A DNA stretch of 64,000 nt, from assembly GCA_016861105.1 (NCBI GenBank), contig BOKS01000013.1:1-64000 (forward strand), in the 5' to 3' direction. Every line of letters starts with the position of its first letter. The first letter of the stretch is position 1. The notes under the pieces are model-generated. The model saw only the letters and a list, made by a program, of their open reading frames with translations, did no database searches and was not told where the DNA came from. A program made the translations under genes and the position numbers. Below are positions 52,076 to 61,036 of this stretch, in pieces. This stretch comes from Betaproteobacteria bacterium (GTDB lineage: Bacteria; Pseudomonadota; Gammaproteobacteria; Burkholderiales; Casimicrobiaceae).

Positions 52076-52194
52076 CGGCTATGCAAAGGCGGGAATGGCG
52101 CAGGGCGAACGGCGAACGGCGTGCCGGTCGCCGCGCGGCCTGCAGGATCCGCAGGCCGGCCACTTCGCCACGCCCCACTTTCGATGCTCGCGCC

Positions 52195-52794
52195 TCATTC
52201 GGTGTCCGCGTACTTGTCCTCGCGCACCACCCGCGGCACGATCTCGCGCGGCTCGATGGTGACGGGCTGGTACACGACGCGGCCCTGCTCCGGGTCGTAG
52301 CGCATCTCCACGTGGCCCGACAGCGGGAAGTCCTTGCGGAACGGGTGCCCGACGAAGCCGTAGTCGGTGAGCAGCCGCCGCAGGTCCGGATGGCCGTCGA
52401 AGACGATGCCGAACAGGTCGAAGGCCTCGCGCTCGAACCAGTTGATCGCGGGCCACAGGTCGACGAGGCTCGGGACCACCGGGAAGTCGTCGTCCTCGGC
52501 GAACGTCCGCACGCGCACGCGCTGGTTGTTGGCGAGCGACAGCAGGTGGTAGACGACGGCGAAGCGCCGGCCTTCCCACGCGCGGTTGGCCCAGGTCGCG
52601 TAGTCGACGCCGCACGCGTCGACCAGCATCCCGAAGCGGAGCGGCGGGGCATCGCGCAGCGTGCGCATCGCGGCCGGCAGGTCGGCGGCGGCGACGACGA
52701 TCGTGCACTCGCCCAGCGCGACGTCGATCGACCGGGCGCGCTCGCCGAGCGCCTCGCGCGCCGCAGCCTCGAGGGATTCCACGCGGTCCGTCAT
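52195..52794 (-). CDS. nuoC: NADH-quinone oxidoreductase subunit C
   Basis: A 199-residue 30-kDa-type subunit: [31 protein letters not shown], the family signature [28 protein letters not shown] with [12 protein letters not shown], and [16 protein letters not shown]. Overlaps nuoB at 52794. Confidence 0.97.
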   Translation of the reverse strand: MTDRVESLEAAAREALGERARSIDVALGECTIVVAAADLPAAMRTLRDAPPLRFGMLVDACGVDYATWANRAWEGRRFAVVYHLLSLANNQRVRVRTFAEDDDFPVVPSLVDLWPAINWFEREAFDLFGIVFDGHPDLRRLLTDYGFVGHPFRKDFPLSGHVEMRYDPEQGRVVYQPVTIEPREIVPRVVREDKYADTE

Positions 52795-53270
52795 CAGCGG
52801 GCGATCGTGTTGGTGCGCCAGACCTTGTTCTGGAGCTGCAGGATGCCGTAGAGCAGCGCTTCCGCCGCGGGCGGGCAGCCGGGCACGTAGACGTCCACCG
52901 GAACGATGCGGTCGCAGCCGCGCACGACCGAGTAGGAGTAATGGTAGTAGCCGCCGCCGTTCGCGCACGTGCCCATCGAGATGACCCAGCGCGGCTCGGC
53001 CATCTGGTCGTACACCTTGCGCAGCGCCGGTGCCATCTTGTTGCACAGCGTGCCGGCCACGATCATCACGTCGGACTGCCGCGGGCTCGGCCGGAACACG
53101 ATGCCGAAGCGATCCAGGTCGTAGCGCGCCGCCCCGGCGTGCATCATCTCCACGGCGCAGCACGCCAGCCCGAACGTCATCGGCCACATCGAGCCGTTGC
53201 GCGCCCAGTTGATGACGCTGTCCAGCGTCGTCGTGACGAAGCCCTTCTCCAGGACGCCTTCGATCGCCAT
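52794..53270 (-). CDS. nuoB: NADH-quinone oxidoreductase subunit B
   Basis: A 158-residue subunit carrying terminal cluster N2. Tandem cysteines in [15 protein letters not shown], then [20 protein letters not shown] and [17 protein letters not shown] supply the ligands. Starts at the ATG at 53270; the frame is open upstream through a repeat-containing spacer, but those residues are Arg/Ala-rich and not part of NuoB. Confidence 0.97.
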   Translation of the reverse strand: MAIEGVLEKGFVTTTLDSVINWARNGSMWPMTFGLACCAVEMMHAGAARYDLDRFGIVFRPSPRQSDVMIVAGTLCNKMAPALRKVYDQMAEPRWVISMGTCANGGGYYHYSYSVVRGCDRIVPVDVYVPGCPPAAEALLYGILQLQNKVWRTNTIAR

Positions 53271-53300
53271 GTCAGTGGCTCCTGTCCGATCCCGTCGGCC

Positions 53301-53497
53301 GCGACACCGCGCGTCCGCCGCCTGCGCCACGCGCCTTGCTCGCATCCCCGCGCTGCGCGCGGGGGCCCTGCTCGGTGGCGGTGCGCGCGCGGCCTTGCTG
53401 CACCGCCATGCCGACTCGCGACACCACGCGTCGGCCGCCTGCGCCACACGCCTTGCTCGCATCCCCGCGCTGCGCGCGGGGGCCCTGCTCGGTGGCG
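53301..53497. repeat. Two direct 80-bp repeats in the nuoA-nuoB spacer
   Basis: Copies at 53301-53380 and 53418-53497 differ at three of 80 positions by direct comparison and are 117 bases apart. Each holds a hairpin CCCCGCGC-TGC-GCGCGGGG (53346-53364 and 53463-53481). The 37 bases between copies are different sequence. They sit inside the nuo operon, downstream of nuoA, so they would be transcribed. Confidence 0.95.
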
Positions 53498-53504
53498 TGT
53501 GGCG

Positions 53505-53861
53505 CTACTCCCACTCCAGCGCTCCCTTCTTCCACTCGTAGACGAAGCCGACGACGAGGATCGCGAGGAACACCATCATGGCGGCGAAGCCGGCGAACCC
53601 GATCTCGGGCAGCACCACCGCCCACGGGAAGAGGAACGCGATCTCCAGGTCGAAGAGGATGAAGAGGATCGCGACGAGGTAGTAGCGGACGTCGAACTTC
53701 ATCCGCGCGTCCTCGAAGGCCTCGAATCCGCACTCGTACGGGGAGAGCTTGTCGGGATCGGGCCGGTTCGGCGCGACCAGCTTGCCGAGGCCGAGGAGCA
53801 CGCCGCCGAGCACGAGGCCGACGAGGATGAACAGCAGGATCGGGAAGTAGGCTTCGAGCAT
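53505..53861 (-). CDS. nuoA: NADH-quinone oxidoreductase subunit A
   Basis: A 118-residue three-helix subunit: [21 protein letters not shown], the conserved loop [43 protein letters not shown]. First gene of the nuo operon but separated from nuoB by 234 bases of repeats, an unusual gap for this pair. Confidence 0.97.
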   Translation of the reverse strand: MLEAYFPILLFILVGLVLGGVLLGLGKLVAPNRPDPDKLSPYECGFEAFEDARMKFDVRYYLVAILFILFDLEIAFLFPWAVVLPEIGFAGFAAMMVFLAILVVGFVYEWKKGALEWE

Positions 53862-53903
53862 CGCTGCCGCGGCGCCGGGAGCGCCGGGTCGTTGGGTCCG
53901 CGT

Positions 53904-53930
53904 CCCCCTGCCGGCGGCTGGCCGGCGGGG
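53904..53930 (-). other. GC-rich hairpin between tRNA-Leu and nuoA
   Basis: CCCC-T-GCCGGC and GCCGGC-GGGG can pair with one bulge around a 5-base loop. There is no T-run on either side, so it is a possible processing site or weak terminator only; the surrounding 118 bases hold no gene. Confidence 0.35.
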
Positions 53931-53979
53931 CACCGCTCCTGCTGGTGCTGCCTGTTGCTACCTGTTCTCTGCGAATCGC

Positions 53980-54064
53980 TGGTGCCGACGGGGAGACTCG
54001 AACTCCCACGGCTTTCGCCACTGCCCCCTCAAGACAGCGTGTCTACCAATTTCACCACGTCGGC
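53980..54064 (-). tRNA. tRNA-Leu (GAG)
   Basis: An 85-base class II tRNA with long variable arm: acceptor GCCGACG/CGTCGGC, anticodon stem CTGTC/GGCAG with loop TTGAGGG and anticodon GAG (complement of 54028-54030), T-loop TTCGAGT, discriminator A and encoded CCA (complement of 53980-53982). Located between secG and nuoA, as usual in betaproteobacteria. Confidence 0.97.
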
Positions 54065-54134
54065 TCGTTCGGTTCGGACGCGGCGGCCGGTACGCAGGGT
54101 CGCCGCGACCCCGGTCTCCGCTCCTTGATGCAGG

Positions 54135-54518
54135 TCACTTCGGAATGTCGCCGGGCTTCCCCGACGGCGTCGCCGGCGACGCCGGCTGCACCGGCGCGCC
54201 CGACGGCACGGGCGGCACGTCGCCGGCCTTCGGCGCCTGCGTGTCCATGATGCTGCGTTCCACCCCTGCCGGGACGCTGCGGGTGCTCCCGAAGTACGTG
54301 AGGCCGAGGCTCGACAGGAAGAACACGGTCGCGAGCGCCGCGGTCGAGCGCGACAGGAAGTTCGCCGAGCCGACGGCGCCGAACAGGCTGCCGGACGAGC
54401 CGCTGCCGAAGGCGGCGCCCATGTCGGCGCCCTTGCCGTGCTGCAGCAGCACGAGCACGCAGATGCCCACCGCGACCAGCGCGTGCACGACCAGCAGTAT
54501 CGATTCCAGGATGCTCAT
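54135..54518 (-). CDS. secG: Preprotein translocase subunit SecG
   Basis: A 127-residue auxiliary subunit of the SecYEG channel. Two membrane helices (LESILLVVHALVAVGICVLVLL and RSTAALATVFFLSSLGLTYF) flank the conserved LLQHGKGADMGAAFGSGSSGSLFGAVGSANFLSR loop. The C-terminal about 45 residues are Pro/Ala/Ser-rich, common in betaproteobacterial SecG. It follows tpiA by 37 bases. Confidence 0.96.
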   Translation of the reverse strand: MSILESILLVVHALVAVGICVLVLLQHGKGADMGAAFGSGSSGSLFGAVGSANFLSRSTAALATVFFLSSLGLTYFGSTRSVPAGVERSIMDTQAPKAGDVPPVPSGAPVQPASPATPSGKPGDIPK

Positions 54519-54555
54519 GCTGACTACCCGTCCGCTTCCGCCGCCGGCATGCTGC

Positions 54556-55290
54556 TTAGGCAGCCCCGATGGCCAAGAATTCATCCGCGTCCAGCGACGC
54601 CCCGCCGACGAGCCCGCCGTCGACGTCCGGCATCCCGAACAGCGACGCCGCGTTCGCCGCCTTCACGCTGCCTCCGTAGAGCAGCGCGATGCTTCCCGCG
54701 CCTGCGGCGGCCAGCCGCCGGCGCAGCAACGCGTGCACCTCCTGCGCCTGCTCCGGCGTGGCCGTCCGCCCCGTCCCGATCGCCCAGACCGGCTCGTAGG
54801 CCACCACGCAGCGGGCCAGCGCCGGGCCGAGCGCGGCGATCACGGCGTCGATCTGCCGCGTCACCACCGCCGACGTCGCGCCCGCCTCGCGCTCGGCCAG
54901 CGTCTCGCCGACGCACACCACGGGCACCAGGTCCGCGGCGAGCGCCGCCGCGGCCTTGGCGGCGACCAGGGCGTCCGACTCGCCGTGCGCCTGGCGCCGC
55001 TCCGAGTGCCCGACGATCGCGTAGCGGCTGCCGAACTCGGCCACCATCGCCGCCGACACTTCGCCAGTGTGCGCGCCGGACGGGTGCTCGCTCACGTCCT
55101 GGGCACCCCACGCGACGGCGCTGCCGGCGAGCCGCTCGCGCGCCTGCGCGAGGTACGGGAACGGCACGCACACGGCAAGGCCACGATCGGCTGCCGCCTG
55201 CCATCCGCGCGCGATGGCGTCCAGCAGGCGCGCGTTCGACGCCGTGTCGCCGTTCATCTTCCAGTTGCCGACGACCAGCCTGCCGCGCAT
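54556..55290 (-). CDS. tpiA: Triosephosphate isomerase
   Basis: A 244-residue TIM-barrel enzyme interconverting dihydroxyacetone phosphate and glyceraldehyde 3-phosphate. Lys11 (VGNWKMNG), His95 (AIVGHSERR) and the catalytic Glu166 in AYEPVWAIGTG are present, as is the phosphate loop YGGSVKAANA. First gene of tpiA-secG-tRNA-Leu-nuo; a likely promoter lies at 55382-55387. Confidence 0.97.
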   Translation of the reverse strand: MRGRLVVGNWKMNGDTASNARLLDAIARGWQAAADRGLAVCVPFPYLAQARERLAGSAVAWGAQDVSEHPSGAHTGEVSAAMVAEFGSRYAIVGHSERRQAHGESDALVAAKAAAALAADLVPVVCVGETLAEREAGATSAVVTRQIDAVIAALGPALARCVVAYEPVWAIGTGRTATPEQAQEVHALLRRRLAAAGAGSIALLYGGSVKAANAASLFGMPDVDGGLVGGASLDADEFLAIGAA

Positions 55291-55381
55291 CGAGTCTGCC
55301 CTGCCACGCTGCCTGTGCCTGTGCCACGGACTGCCGCGCCCGGGACGCCGCCGGGGCGCAAGCCCCTTGTAAAACTTTGAA

Positions 55382-55387
55382 ATTATA
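55382..55387 (-). promoter_or_regulatory. Probable promoter of the tpiA-secG transcript
   Basis: On the minus strand a perfect TATAAT (complement of 55382-55387) has TTGCCC 18 bases upstream. RNA would start near 55375, 85 bases before the tpiA ATG. The leader contains a small hairpin GGGGC-TTGC-GCCCC (55353-55366). This AT-rich patch stands out in the surrounding GC-rich DNA. Confidence 0.6.
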
Positions 55388-55429
55388 CCCCGCGGCGAAA
55401 CCGGGGGGCAAACCCGCGGCGCGGCCGCG

Positions 55430-56917
55430 TCAGGCGCCGGCCTCGCGCCGCAGGCGGCGGATGACGGGCGGCAGGAACCACGCGGCGATCGCGAGCGCGC
55501 CCAGCGTCGCCGCCACCGGCCGGCCGAAGAAAGCGAGCAGGTCGCCGTCGGCCTTGATCATCGACGTGACGAAGTTCTCCTCCAGCATCGTGCCGAGCAC
55601 GACGCCCAGGATCGCCGGCGCGACCGGGAAGCCGTTCTCCTGCAGGACGTACGCGACGACGCCCGCGAGCAGCATGACGCCGACGTCGAAGACGGTGTTG
55701 TTGATCGCGAAGGCGCCGACGATGCAGAACAGCAGGATGATCGGCATCAGCACGTTGCGCGGCACCCGGAGCAGGTTCTTCGCGACCTTGATGCACCACC
55801 AGCCGAGCGGGATCATGATCAGGTTCGCGAGGATGAAGAGCAGGTACACGGCGTAGATGTTCTGCGGGTTCTGCGTGAACAGCACCGGCCCGGGGTTCAT
55901 GTTCTTCATGTACAGGACGCCGACGACGATCGCGGTGATCGAGTCGCCGGGGATGCCGAACACCAGCGCCGGGATCCACGCGCCCGCGATCGCGCTGTTG
56001 TTCGCCGCGCCGCTCTCGATGATCCCCTCGACGTGCCCGGTGCCGAACTTCTGCGGCTCCTTCGACGACTTCTTGCTGATTGCGTAGCTCATCCACGCGG
56101 CGATGTCCGCGCCGGCGCCCGGAAGCGCGCCGACGAGCGTCCCGAGCGTGCTGCCGCGCAGCGTCTGGAGCCAGTAGCGCCGCAGCAGCAGCCCCATCCC
56201 GCGGAACACGTTGCGGATCGGCTGCGTGTCGACCTGCGGCGCGGGCGAGGTGTCGACCGCGTAGCGGATGATCTCCGCCACGGCGAACATGCCGATCATC
56301 ATCGGGATGAGCCCGATGCCGCCGGCGAGGTCGACGACGCCGAACGTGAAGCGCGGGAAGCCCGCCGGGTTGCCCAGGCCGATCGCGGACACCATGAGGC
56401 CGAGCAGCAGCGAGACGATGCCCTTGAGCGGGCGCTCGGCCGTGATCACGATCGCGCAGGTGAGGCCGAGCAGCACGAGCCAGAAGTACTCGAAGGAGCT
56501 GAACTTGAGCGCGAACTCGGCCAGCGTGGGCGCGGCGAGGATCAGCACGAGCGTGCCGAACAGGCCGCCGATGACGGAGAACACGAGCCCGCAGCCGAGC
56601 GCGAGTTCGGCCTGGCCCTTGCGCGTCATCGCGTAGGCCTCGTCCGCGTACGCGGCCGACGCGGGCGTGCCGGGCATGCGCAGCAGGCACCCCGGGATGT
56701 CGCCTGCGAAGATGGCCGTGGCCGTCGCCGTGACGATCGCCGCGATCGCGGGGATCGGCGGCATGAAGAAGGTGACGGGGACGAGGAGGGCGGTCGCCAT
56801 CGTCGCGGTCAGCCCGGGCACCGCGCCGACGAAAAGGCCGAACAGCGCGGCGCCGACGATCACCAGCATCGTCTGCAGGTTGAAGACCAGATCGAAGGCC
56901 TGCGCGACGGCTTCCAT
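55430..56917 (-). CDS. tctA: Tripartite tricarboxylate transporter permease TctA
   Basis: A 495-residue, about 12-helix permease of the secondary TTT uptake system. AVPGLTATMATALLVPVTFFMPP, IFAGDIPGCLLRMPGTPASAAYADEA and the second repeat GALPGAGADIAAWMSYAISKKSSK (near 245-270) are the family signatures; FVTSMIKADGDLLAFFGRP is near the end. Transports a di/tricarboxylate delivered by TctC, driven by the ion gradient. Last gene of tctC-tctB-tctA. Confidence 0.96.
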   Translation of the reverse strand: MEAVAQAFDLVFNLQTMLVIVGAALFGLFVGAVPGLTATMATALLVPVTFFMPPIPAIAAIVTATATAIFAGDIPGCLLRMPGTPASAAYADEAYAMTRKGQAELALGCGLVFSVIGGLFGTLVLILAAPTLAEFALKFSSFEYFWLVLLGLTCAIVITAERPLKGIVSLLLGLMVSAIGLGNPAGFPRFTFGVVDLAGGIGLIPMMIGMFAVAEIIRYAVDTSPAPQVDTQPIRNVFRGMGLLLRRYWLQTLRGSTLGTLVGALPGAGADIAAWMSYAISKKSSKEPQKFGTGHVEGIIESGAANNSAIAGAWIPALVFGIPGDSITAIVVGVLYMKNMNPGPVLFTQNPQNIYAVYLLFILANLIMIPLGWWCIKVAKNLLRVPRNVLMPIILLFCIVGAFAINNTVFDVGVMLLAGVVAYVLQENGFPVAPAILGVVLGTMLEENFVTSMIKADGDLLAFFGRPVAATLGALAIAAWFLPPVIRRLRREAGA

Positions 56918-57006
56918 CTCAGCTCCGGGCGGGCGTCATCGGCAGGCGCGCCGTCCCGCGGGCGGGCGTCGTCCGGCCGGCGCGCGCAGGCCGTGGCACC
57001 GCGGGC

Positions 57007-57480
57007 CTAGAACGCGTACGGCGTGAGCACGCCCCACGGCAGCGGCACCCGCAGCAGCTTGTAGAAGACGTACCAGATGATGAGCGTCGCGACGGCCGCC
57101 GCCACGACGGCGCGCAGCCAGCCCACGCGCAGCACGCGGAACCACAGCGCGAGCAGCACGGGAGCGACGAGGAGGAAACCCACCTTCTCGGCCACGAGGA
57201 TGTACGCGGCCACGCCCAGGACGACGGCCGCCAGCGCACCGAGGTGCCTGGGCGAGCGCATCCAGTCGGACCCCTCGAACCACGTCGGCCGCTGGTGCCG
57301 GCGCAGGCCGCTCACGACCAGCAGCAGGCCGCAGACGAGCAGGCCCGCCGCGATCAGGCCGGGGAAGATGCCCGGTCCGTAGTCCTGCCCCGGGATCTTC
57401 GGGAAGCCCTGGACGTGGACGAGCACCACCGCGCCGAGCAGCGCGAAGATCGCCCCGAAGATCGCGTCGTTGATCTTCAC
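57007..57480 (-). CDS. tctB: Tripartite tricarboxylate transporter small subunit TctB
   Basis: A 157-residue four-helix protein: DAIFGAIFALLGAVVLVHV, the conserved PGQDYGPGIFPGLIAAGLLVCGLLLVVSG, and two C-terminal helices. This pattern defines the TctB family; its exact role in TTT transport is unknown. GTG start at 57480; 89 bases from tctA. Confidence 0.92.
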   Translation of the reverse strand: MKINDAIFGAIFALLGAVVLVHVQGFPKIPGQDYGPGIFPGLIAAGLLVCGLLLVVSGLRRHQRPTWFEGSDWMRSPRHLGALAAVVLGVAAYILVAEKVGFLLVAPVLLALWFRVLRVGWLRAVVAAAVATLIIWYVFYKLLRVPLPWGVLTPYAF

Positions 57481-57533
57481 CGCGCCCGCGCCGCTGCCGG
57501 CCGTTGCGCGACGCCGGATCCAGGGGCCCGTCC

Positions 57534-57620
57534 CCGCGAACGCGGGGACGGGGATGACCCCGCGCTCACGCGGAAGACGCTGGATCCCCGCTTGCGCGGG
57601 GATGACCCCGCGCTCACGCG
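57534..57620. repeat. Tandem hairpin repeats between tctB and tctC
   Basis: Two related units: GGATCC-hairpin-GGGATGAC followed each time by CCCGCGCTCACGCG. The common GATGACCCCGCGCTCACGCG starts at 57553 and again at 57601 (48-base period). Unit one holds CCCCGCG-AA-CGCGGGG, unit two ATCCCCGC-TTGC-GCGGGGAT. They resemble the dispersed GGATCCCCGC..GCGGGGATGAC palindromes common in proteobacterial intergenic DNA. Confidence 0.85.
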
Positions 57621-57625
57621 CGGGG

Positions 57626-58603
57626 TCACTTGGCGAGGCCGGCCGCCTTCATCACGACGCCCATGTCGGCGTCGCCCTTGGCCATGAACTTCGCGAAATC
57701 GGCCTGCGCCGCCCACGACGTGCCGTAGCCCTTGCTGGCCGCGAAGTCCTTGAACTCCTTGCTGTCCCAGATCTTCTTGATCGCGCCGACGAGCTTGGTC
57801 TCGACGTCCTTCGGCAGCCCCTTCGGCCCGGCGATGCCGCGCCACGCGGACACCGTCCACCCGCTGCCGGCCGCGTCCTTCATCGTCGGCACGTTCGGGA
57901 AGAGGTCCGACTTCTTGCTGTCCATCACGGCCAGCGGCTTCGCCTTGCCGGCATCGATCAGCGCGCGCGCCTCGGGCAGCGAGCAGGTGACGACGTCCAC
58001 GCCGCCGGCGGCGAGGTCCTGCATGGCCGGCGCGGCGCCGTTCGACGGCACCCACGGAATCGCCGTCTGCGGGATCTTCGCGTCGTTGAGCAACCCGGCC
58101 AGCGCGAGGTGCCAGATGCCGCCCTGCCCGGTCCCGGATGCCTTGAGCTTGCCCGGGTTGGCGCGCGCGAAGTCGAGCACTTCCTTGACGGACTTGAACG
58201 GCGAATCGGCCTTCACGGTGAAGCCGGCCGGGTCGGCGTTGACCAGGGCGAGCGGCGTGTACGACGCCGGCGCGAGGTCGGTCAGCCCCTGCCAGTGCAT
58301 CATCGTGATCTCGACCGTGATCATCCCGATCGTGTAGCCGTCGGGCTGCGCGCTCGCGATCGCGCTGTGCCCGACGACGCCGCTGCCGCCGGTGCGGTTG
58401 ACCACGTTGACCGGCTGCCCCAGCTCCTTCTCGAGCTGCGCGGCGAAGTAGCGCGCGGTCGTGTCGGTGCCGCCGCCCGCGCCCCACGGCACGACGAACG
58501 TGATCGGACGCGTCGGGTAGTTCTGCGCGGACGCGCCGAGCGGCAGCGCCGCCGCGAGCGCGACGATGGCAAGGCGCGACAGCGCGCGCGTGGCTGATGG
58601 CAT
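57626..58603 (-). CDS. tctC: TctC/Bug family periplasmic solute-binding protein
   Basis: A 325-residue extracytoplasmic receptor with a Sec signal peptide (about 1-26, cleavage in GASAQN), then YPTRPITFVVPWGAGGGTDTTAR, the Bug-family ligand loop, and FANVP-like LFPNVPTMKDA with WRGIAGPKGLP. Bug proteins bind carboxylates such as citrate, malate, tartrate or nicotinate; the ligand here cannot be read from sequence. AGGAGGAG precedes the ATG. It feeds TctB/TctA, although 145 bases of repeat DNA separate it from tctB. Confidence 0.95.
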   Translation of the reverse strand: MPSATRALSRLAIVALAAALPLGASAQNYPTRPITFVVPWGAGGGTDTTARYFAAQLEKELGQPVNVVNRTGGSGVVGHSAIASAQPDGYTIGMITVEITMMHWQGLTDLAPASYTPLALVNADPAGFTVKADSPFKSVKEVLDFARANPGKLKASGTGQGGIWHLALAGLLNDAKIPQTAIPWVPSNGAAPAMQDLAAGGVDVVTCSLPEARALIDAGKAKPLAVMDSKKSDLFPNVPTMKDAAGSGWTVSAWRGIAGPKGLPKDVETKLVGAIKKIWDSKEFKDFAASKGYGTSWAAQADFAKFMAKGDADMGVVMKAAGLAK

Positions 58604-58716
58604 GGCTCCTCCTGTTGCTTCGTGGATCGGAACGCGTCCCGCGCGCCGGGTCGCGCGCGCCGCCGCGTGTTCGAGGCGGCCAACGGTATCAGCCGCGTCG
58701 ATCGTTGGTCAAGTGG

Positions 58717-59583
58717 TCAGGCCAGTCGCCGCGCGAGCCGCGCCGCGCCCGCGCGCGCATGCCCGGCGAGCACCCCGACGAGAGCGTCGAGGTCCCGGGC
58801 AAGCTGCGCGAAGCCCGCGTGCGGCACGAGCGAGGCCTCGTCCATGTAGAGCGTCCGCTTGAGCTCGACCTGCAGGCTGTGCCGCTGCTCCGCGGGGCGT
58901 CCGTGGCGCCGGACGATCTCCACGCCCTTGTAGGGATCGTTGATCGCCACCGAGTAGCCCAGCGCGCGCAGCGTGCTCGCGGCCAGCGCGGTGAAGGCGG
59001 GCTCGCAGGTCGTGCCATCGCGGTCGCCGAGCACGACGTCCGCGCGCTCCCGGCCCGGGTCGTCGGCGTTGGCGTCGCCGACCGCGGGCATCGAGTGGCA
59101 GTTGACGTGCCAGACGCCACCGAACGCCGCCACGCGGGCGTCGAGGAGCGCGTCCAGCGCCGCGTGGTAGGGACGCCAGCAGTGCTCGATGCGCGCGTCG
59201 ACCTCGCGGCGCGCGAGTTTGCGGCCGTACATCGGCGATCCGTCGCGGGCGACCCGCCAGACGAGCCCGATGCCCTGCCGCGTCTTGCGCGACGGGGCGA
59301 CCGGCCCGCTCCACCCGCCGGCGATCATGTCGGGATCGACGTCTTCGACGGCACGGTTGACGTCGATGTACGCGCGCGGGAACAGCGCCTCGAGCAGTGC
59401 CGCGCCGTGTCCCGTGGCGCCGGCGTACAGCCGCGCGACGTGCGTGTCCTCGGCCTGCCGGACGATCTCCAGCGGCGGCGCGTGATCGAAGTCGTCCGGA
59501 TACCACTCGCCCGAGTGCGGCGAGTCCAGCACCAGCGGCGCCACGGGGACGCTCGGCTCGTGCAGGCGCAGCGGCGGCGGCAT
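58717..59583 (-). CDS. N-formylglutamate amidohydrolase family protein
   Basis: A 288-residue zinc-dependent amidohydrolase-like protein. LVLDSPHSGEWYPDDF carries the first metal His; RAYIDVNRAVEDVDPDMI, GLVWRVARDG and VWHVNCHSMP (second His) and VVLGDRDGTTCEPAFTALA are typical. The HutG-type enzyme releases glutamate and formate in histidine degradation, but no other hut gene is here. Between a peptide ABC transporter and a carboxylate transporter it may process imported N-acylated amino acids; this is inference. The substrate could be another N-acyl or N-formyl compound. Confidence 0.88.
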   Translation of the reverse strand: MPPPLRLHEPSVPVAPLVLDSPHSGEWYPDDFDHAPPLEIVRQAEDTHVARLYAGATGHGAALLEALFPRAYIDVNRAVEDVDPDMIAGGWSGPVAPSRKTRQGIGLVWRVARDGSPMYGRKLARREVDARIEHCWRPYHAALDALLDARVAAFGGVWHVNCHSMPAVGDANADDPGRERADVVLGDRDGTTCEPAFTALAASTLRALGYSVAINDPYKGVEIVRRHGRPAEQRHSLQVELKRTLYMDEASLVPHAGFAQLARDLDALVGVLAGHARAGAARLARRLA

Positions 59584-59913
59584 CGCGGCGCCCGCGTCAG
59601 GGCCGCCGGGGCCGAGGGCGCACGGCGGGCGCGGCGGCGCGCGTCGGGCGACGCCCGCGGCGCGGAATCTGGCCGGGCCGCTCGCGCGGCGCAGCGCCCA
59701 TGGCGTTGCGATCCCCCATCTCCCCTCCCCGCGACTGCTGCACCGCCTGCCGACCGGCCGCCGCGGCTTCCCGCAGCGTTCCGGCGCCTACGACCGGCGT
59801 GCGCCGCGCGGCCGACCGCGCCAGCGGAACCGGCTGCCGTCCGCGAGCCGGGCGCGAGGCGCCCGCGGAGCAACGATACGACATCGGGGACGCGCGCGCA
59901 GCCACGGGACCGG
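59584..59913. other. Intergenic region, no gene recognised
   Basis: These 330 bases between the amidohydrolase start and the dppF stop contain only Arg/Ala/Pro-rich frames on both strands. A 40-codon minus frame (59597-59719) has no conserved look. No T-run terminator was found. Confidence 0.5.
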
Positions 59914-60975
59914 TCAGCTCCGCCTGCCGCCCGGCGACGGCTCGACCAGCCAGCAGGCCGCCGCGCGGCCCGGCGCGATCTCCGTGAGGACCGGCGCCTC
60001 CTCGCGGCAGCGCGCGACCGCGTGCGGACACCGCGGATGGAAGTGGCAGCCGGGCGGCGGCGCCAGCGGCGACGGGATCTCGCCGCGCACCGGCGCGAAC
60101 GACCGCTTGCGCGGCTCGACGGACCCCACGCCCGCCAGCAAGGCCCGCGTATAGGGATGCGCGGGGTCGCCGAACAGCGCCTCCGTCGGGCCGCTCTCGA
60201 CGACCCGACCCAGGTACATGATCACGACGCGGTCGCTGATGTGGCGCACGACGCCGAGGTCGTGGCTGATGAACAGGTAGGTCAGGTCGAGCGCGGCACG
60301 CAGGTCCATGAAGAGGTTGAGCACCTGCGCCTGGATCGAGACGTCGAGCGCAGCGACCGACTCGTCGCAGACGAGGAACTCCGGCTTGACCGCGAGCGCC
60401 CGCGCGATGCCGATGCGCGCGCGCTGCCCGCCGGAGAACTGGTGCGGGAAGCGCCGCATCAGCGTCGGGTCGAGGCCGACGCGGTTGAGCTGCAGCCCGA
60501 CGTACTCGACCTTCTGGCGCGGCGTGATCATGCCGTGCACGACCGGTGCCTCGCCCACGATGTCGACGACGCGCATGCGCGGGTTGAGCGACGCGTACGG
60601 ATCCTGGAAGATCATCTGCATGCGAAGCTGTGCCGCGCGGCGCCGTTCGCGCGGCATGGCGTCCAGCGCCTCGCCCCGCCACATCCGCTCGCCGCCCGTG
60701 GGGGCGAGCAGGCCGACGGCGAGCCGCCCGAGCGTCGACTTGCCGCACCCCGATTCCCCGACGAGGCCGACCACCTCGCCGGGCTGCACTGCGATACTGA
60801 CGCGGTCCACCGCGTGCACGACCTCCTCGCGCACGCCGGCGCCGAACGCGTTGGCGATGCGCCCCGCGACGTCGACGGGCTTCACGAACCTCCGCGAGAT
60901 CGACCGCAGCTCGACGAGCGGCGCGGCACGGGCGGGATCGGCCCGCGGCGCCACGCCGGCCGACGCGGCGCTCAC
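59914..60975 (-). CDS. dppF: Peptide ABC transporter ATP-binding protein (DppF-type)
   Basis: A 353-residue ATPase of an Opp/Dpp importer. Walker [10 protein letters not shown] (about 71-79), Q-loop in [17 protein letters not shown] signature [15 protein letters not shown], Walker [13 protein letters not shown] and switch FISHDLG. The C-terminal oligopeptide domain has the iron-sulfur type cysteines [16 protein letters not shown] start at 60975. Pairs with DppD, 61 bases upstream. The substrate (peptide, nickel or other) is not determined; the symbol denotes family position. Confidence 0.92.
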   Translation of the reverse strand: MSAASAGVAPRADPARAAPLVELRSISRRFVKPVDVAGRIANAFGAGVREEVVHAVDRVSIAVQPGEVVGLVGESGCGKSTLGRLAVGLLAPTGGERMWRGEALDAMPRERRRAAQLRMQMIFQDPYASLNPRMRVVDIVGEAPVVHGMITPRQKVEYVGLQLNRVGLDPTLMRRFPHQFSGGQRARIGIARALAVKPEFLVCDESVAALDVSIQAQVLNLFMDLRAALDLTYLFISHDLGVVRHISDRVVIMYLGRVVESGPTEALFGDPAHPYTRALLAGVGSVEPRKRSFAPVRGEIPSPLAPPPGCHFHPRCPHAVARCREEAPVLTEIAPGRAAACWLVEPSPGGRRS

Positions 60976-61036
60976 TGGACTGCGCTCCGCGCTGCGCCCT
61001 GCGGGGCCAATGCGTCCTCAAGGCGGCCCGTCGGGC

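Noticed and set aside
53271..53462. An N-terminal extension of NuoB running into the repeat spacer
   Set aside because: The frame is open but encodes repeated Arg/Ala-rich residues; the ATG at 53270 gives the conserved NuoB length.
53272..53500. The nuoA-nuoB repeats as a CRISPR array
   Set aside because: Only two 80-bp copies with an internal palindrome, a single 37-base interval and no cas genes.
59597..59719. A 40-codon minus-strand frame after GGGGAG
   Set aside because: The purine run directly abuts the ATG with no spacing, and the peptide is Arg/Pro-rich without similarity to a known family.
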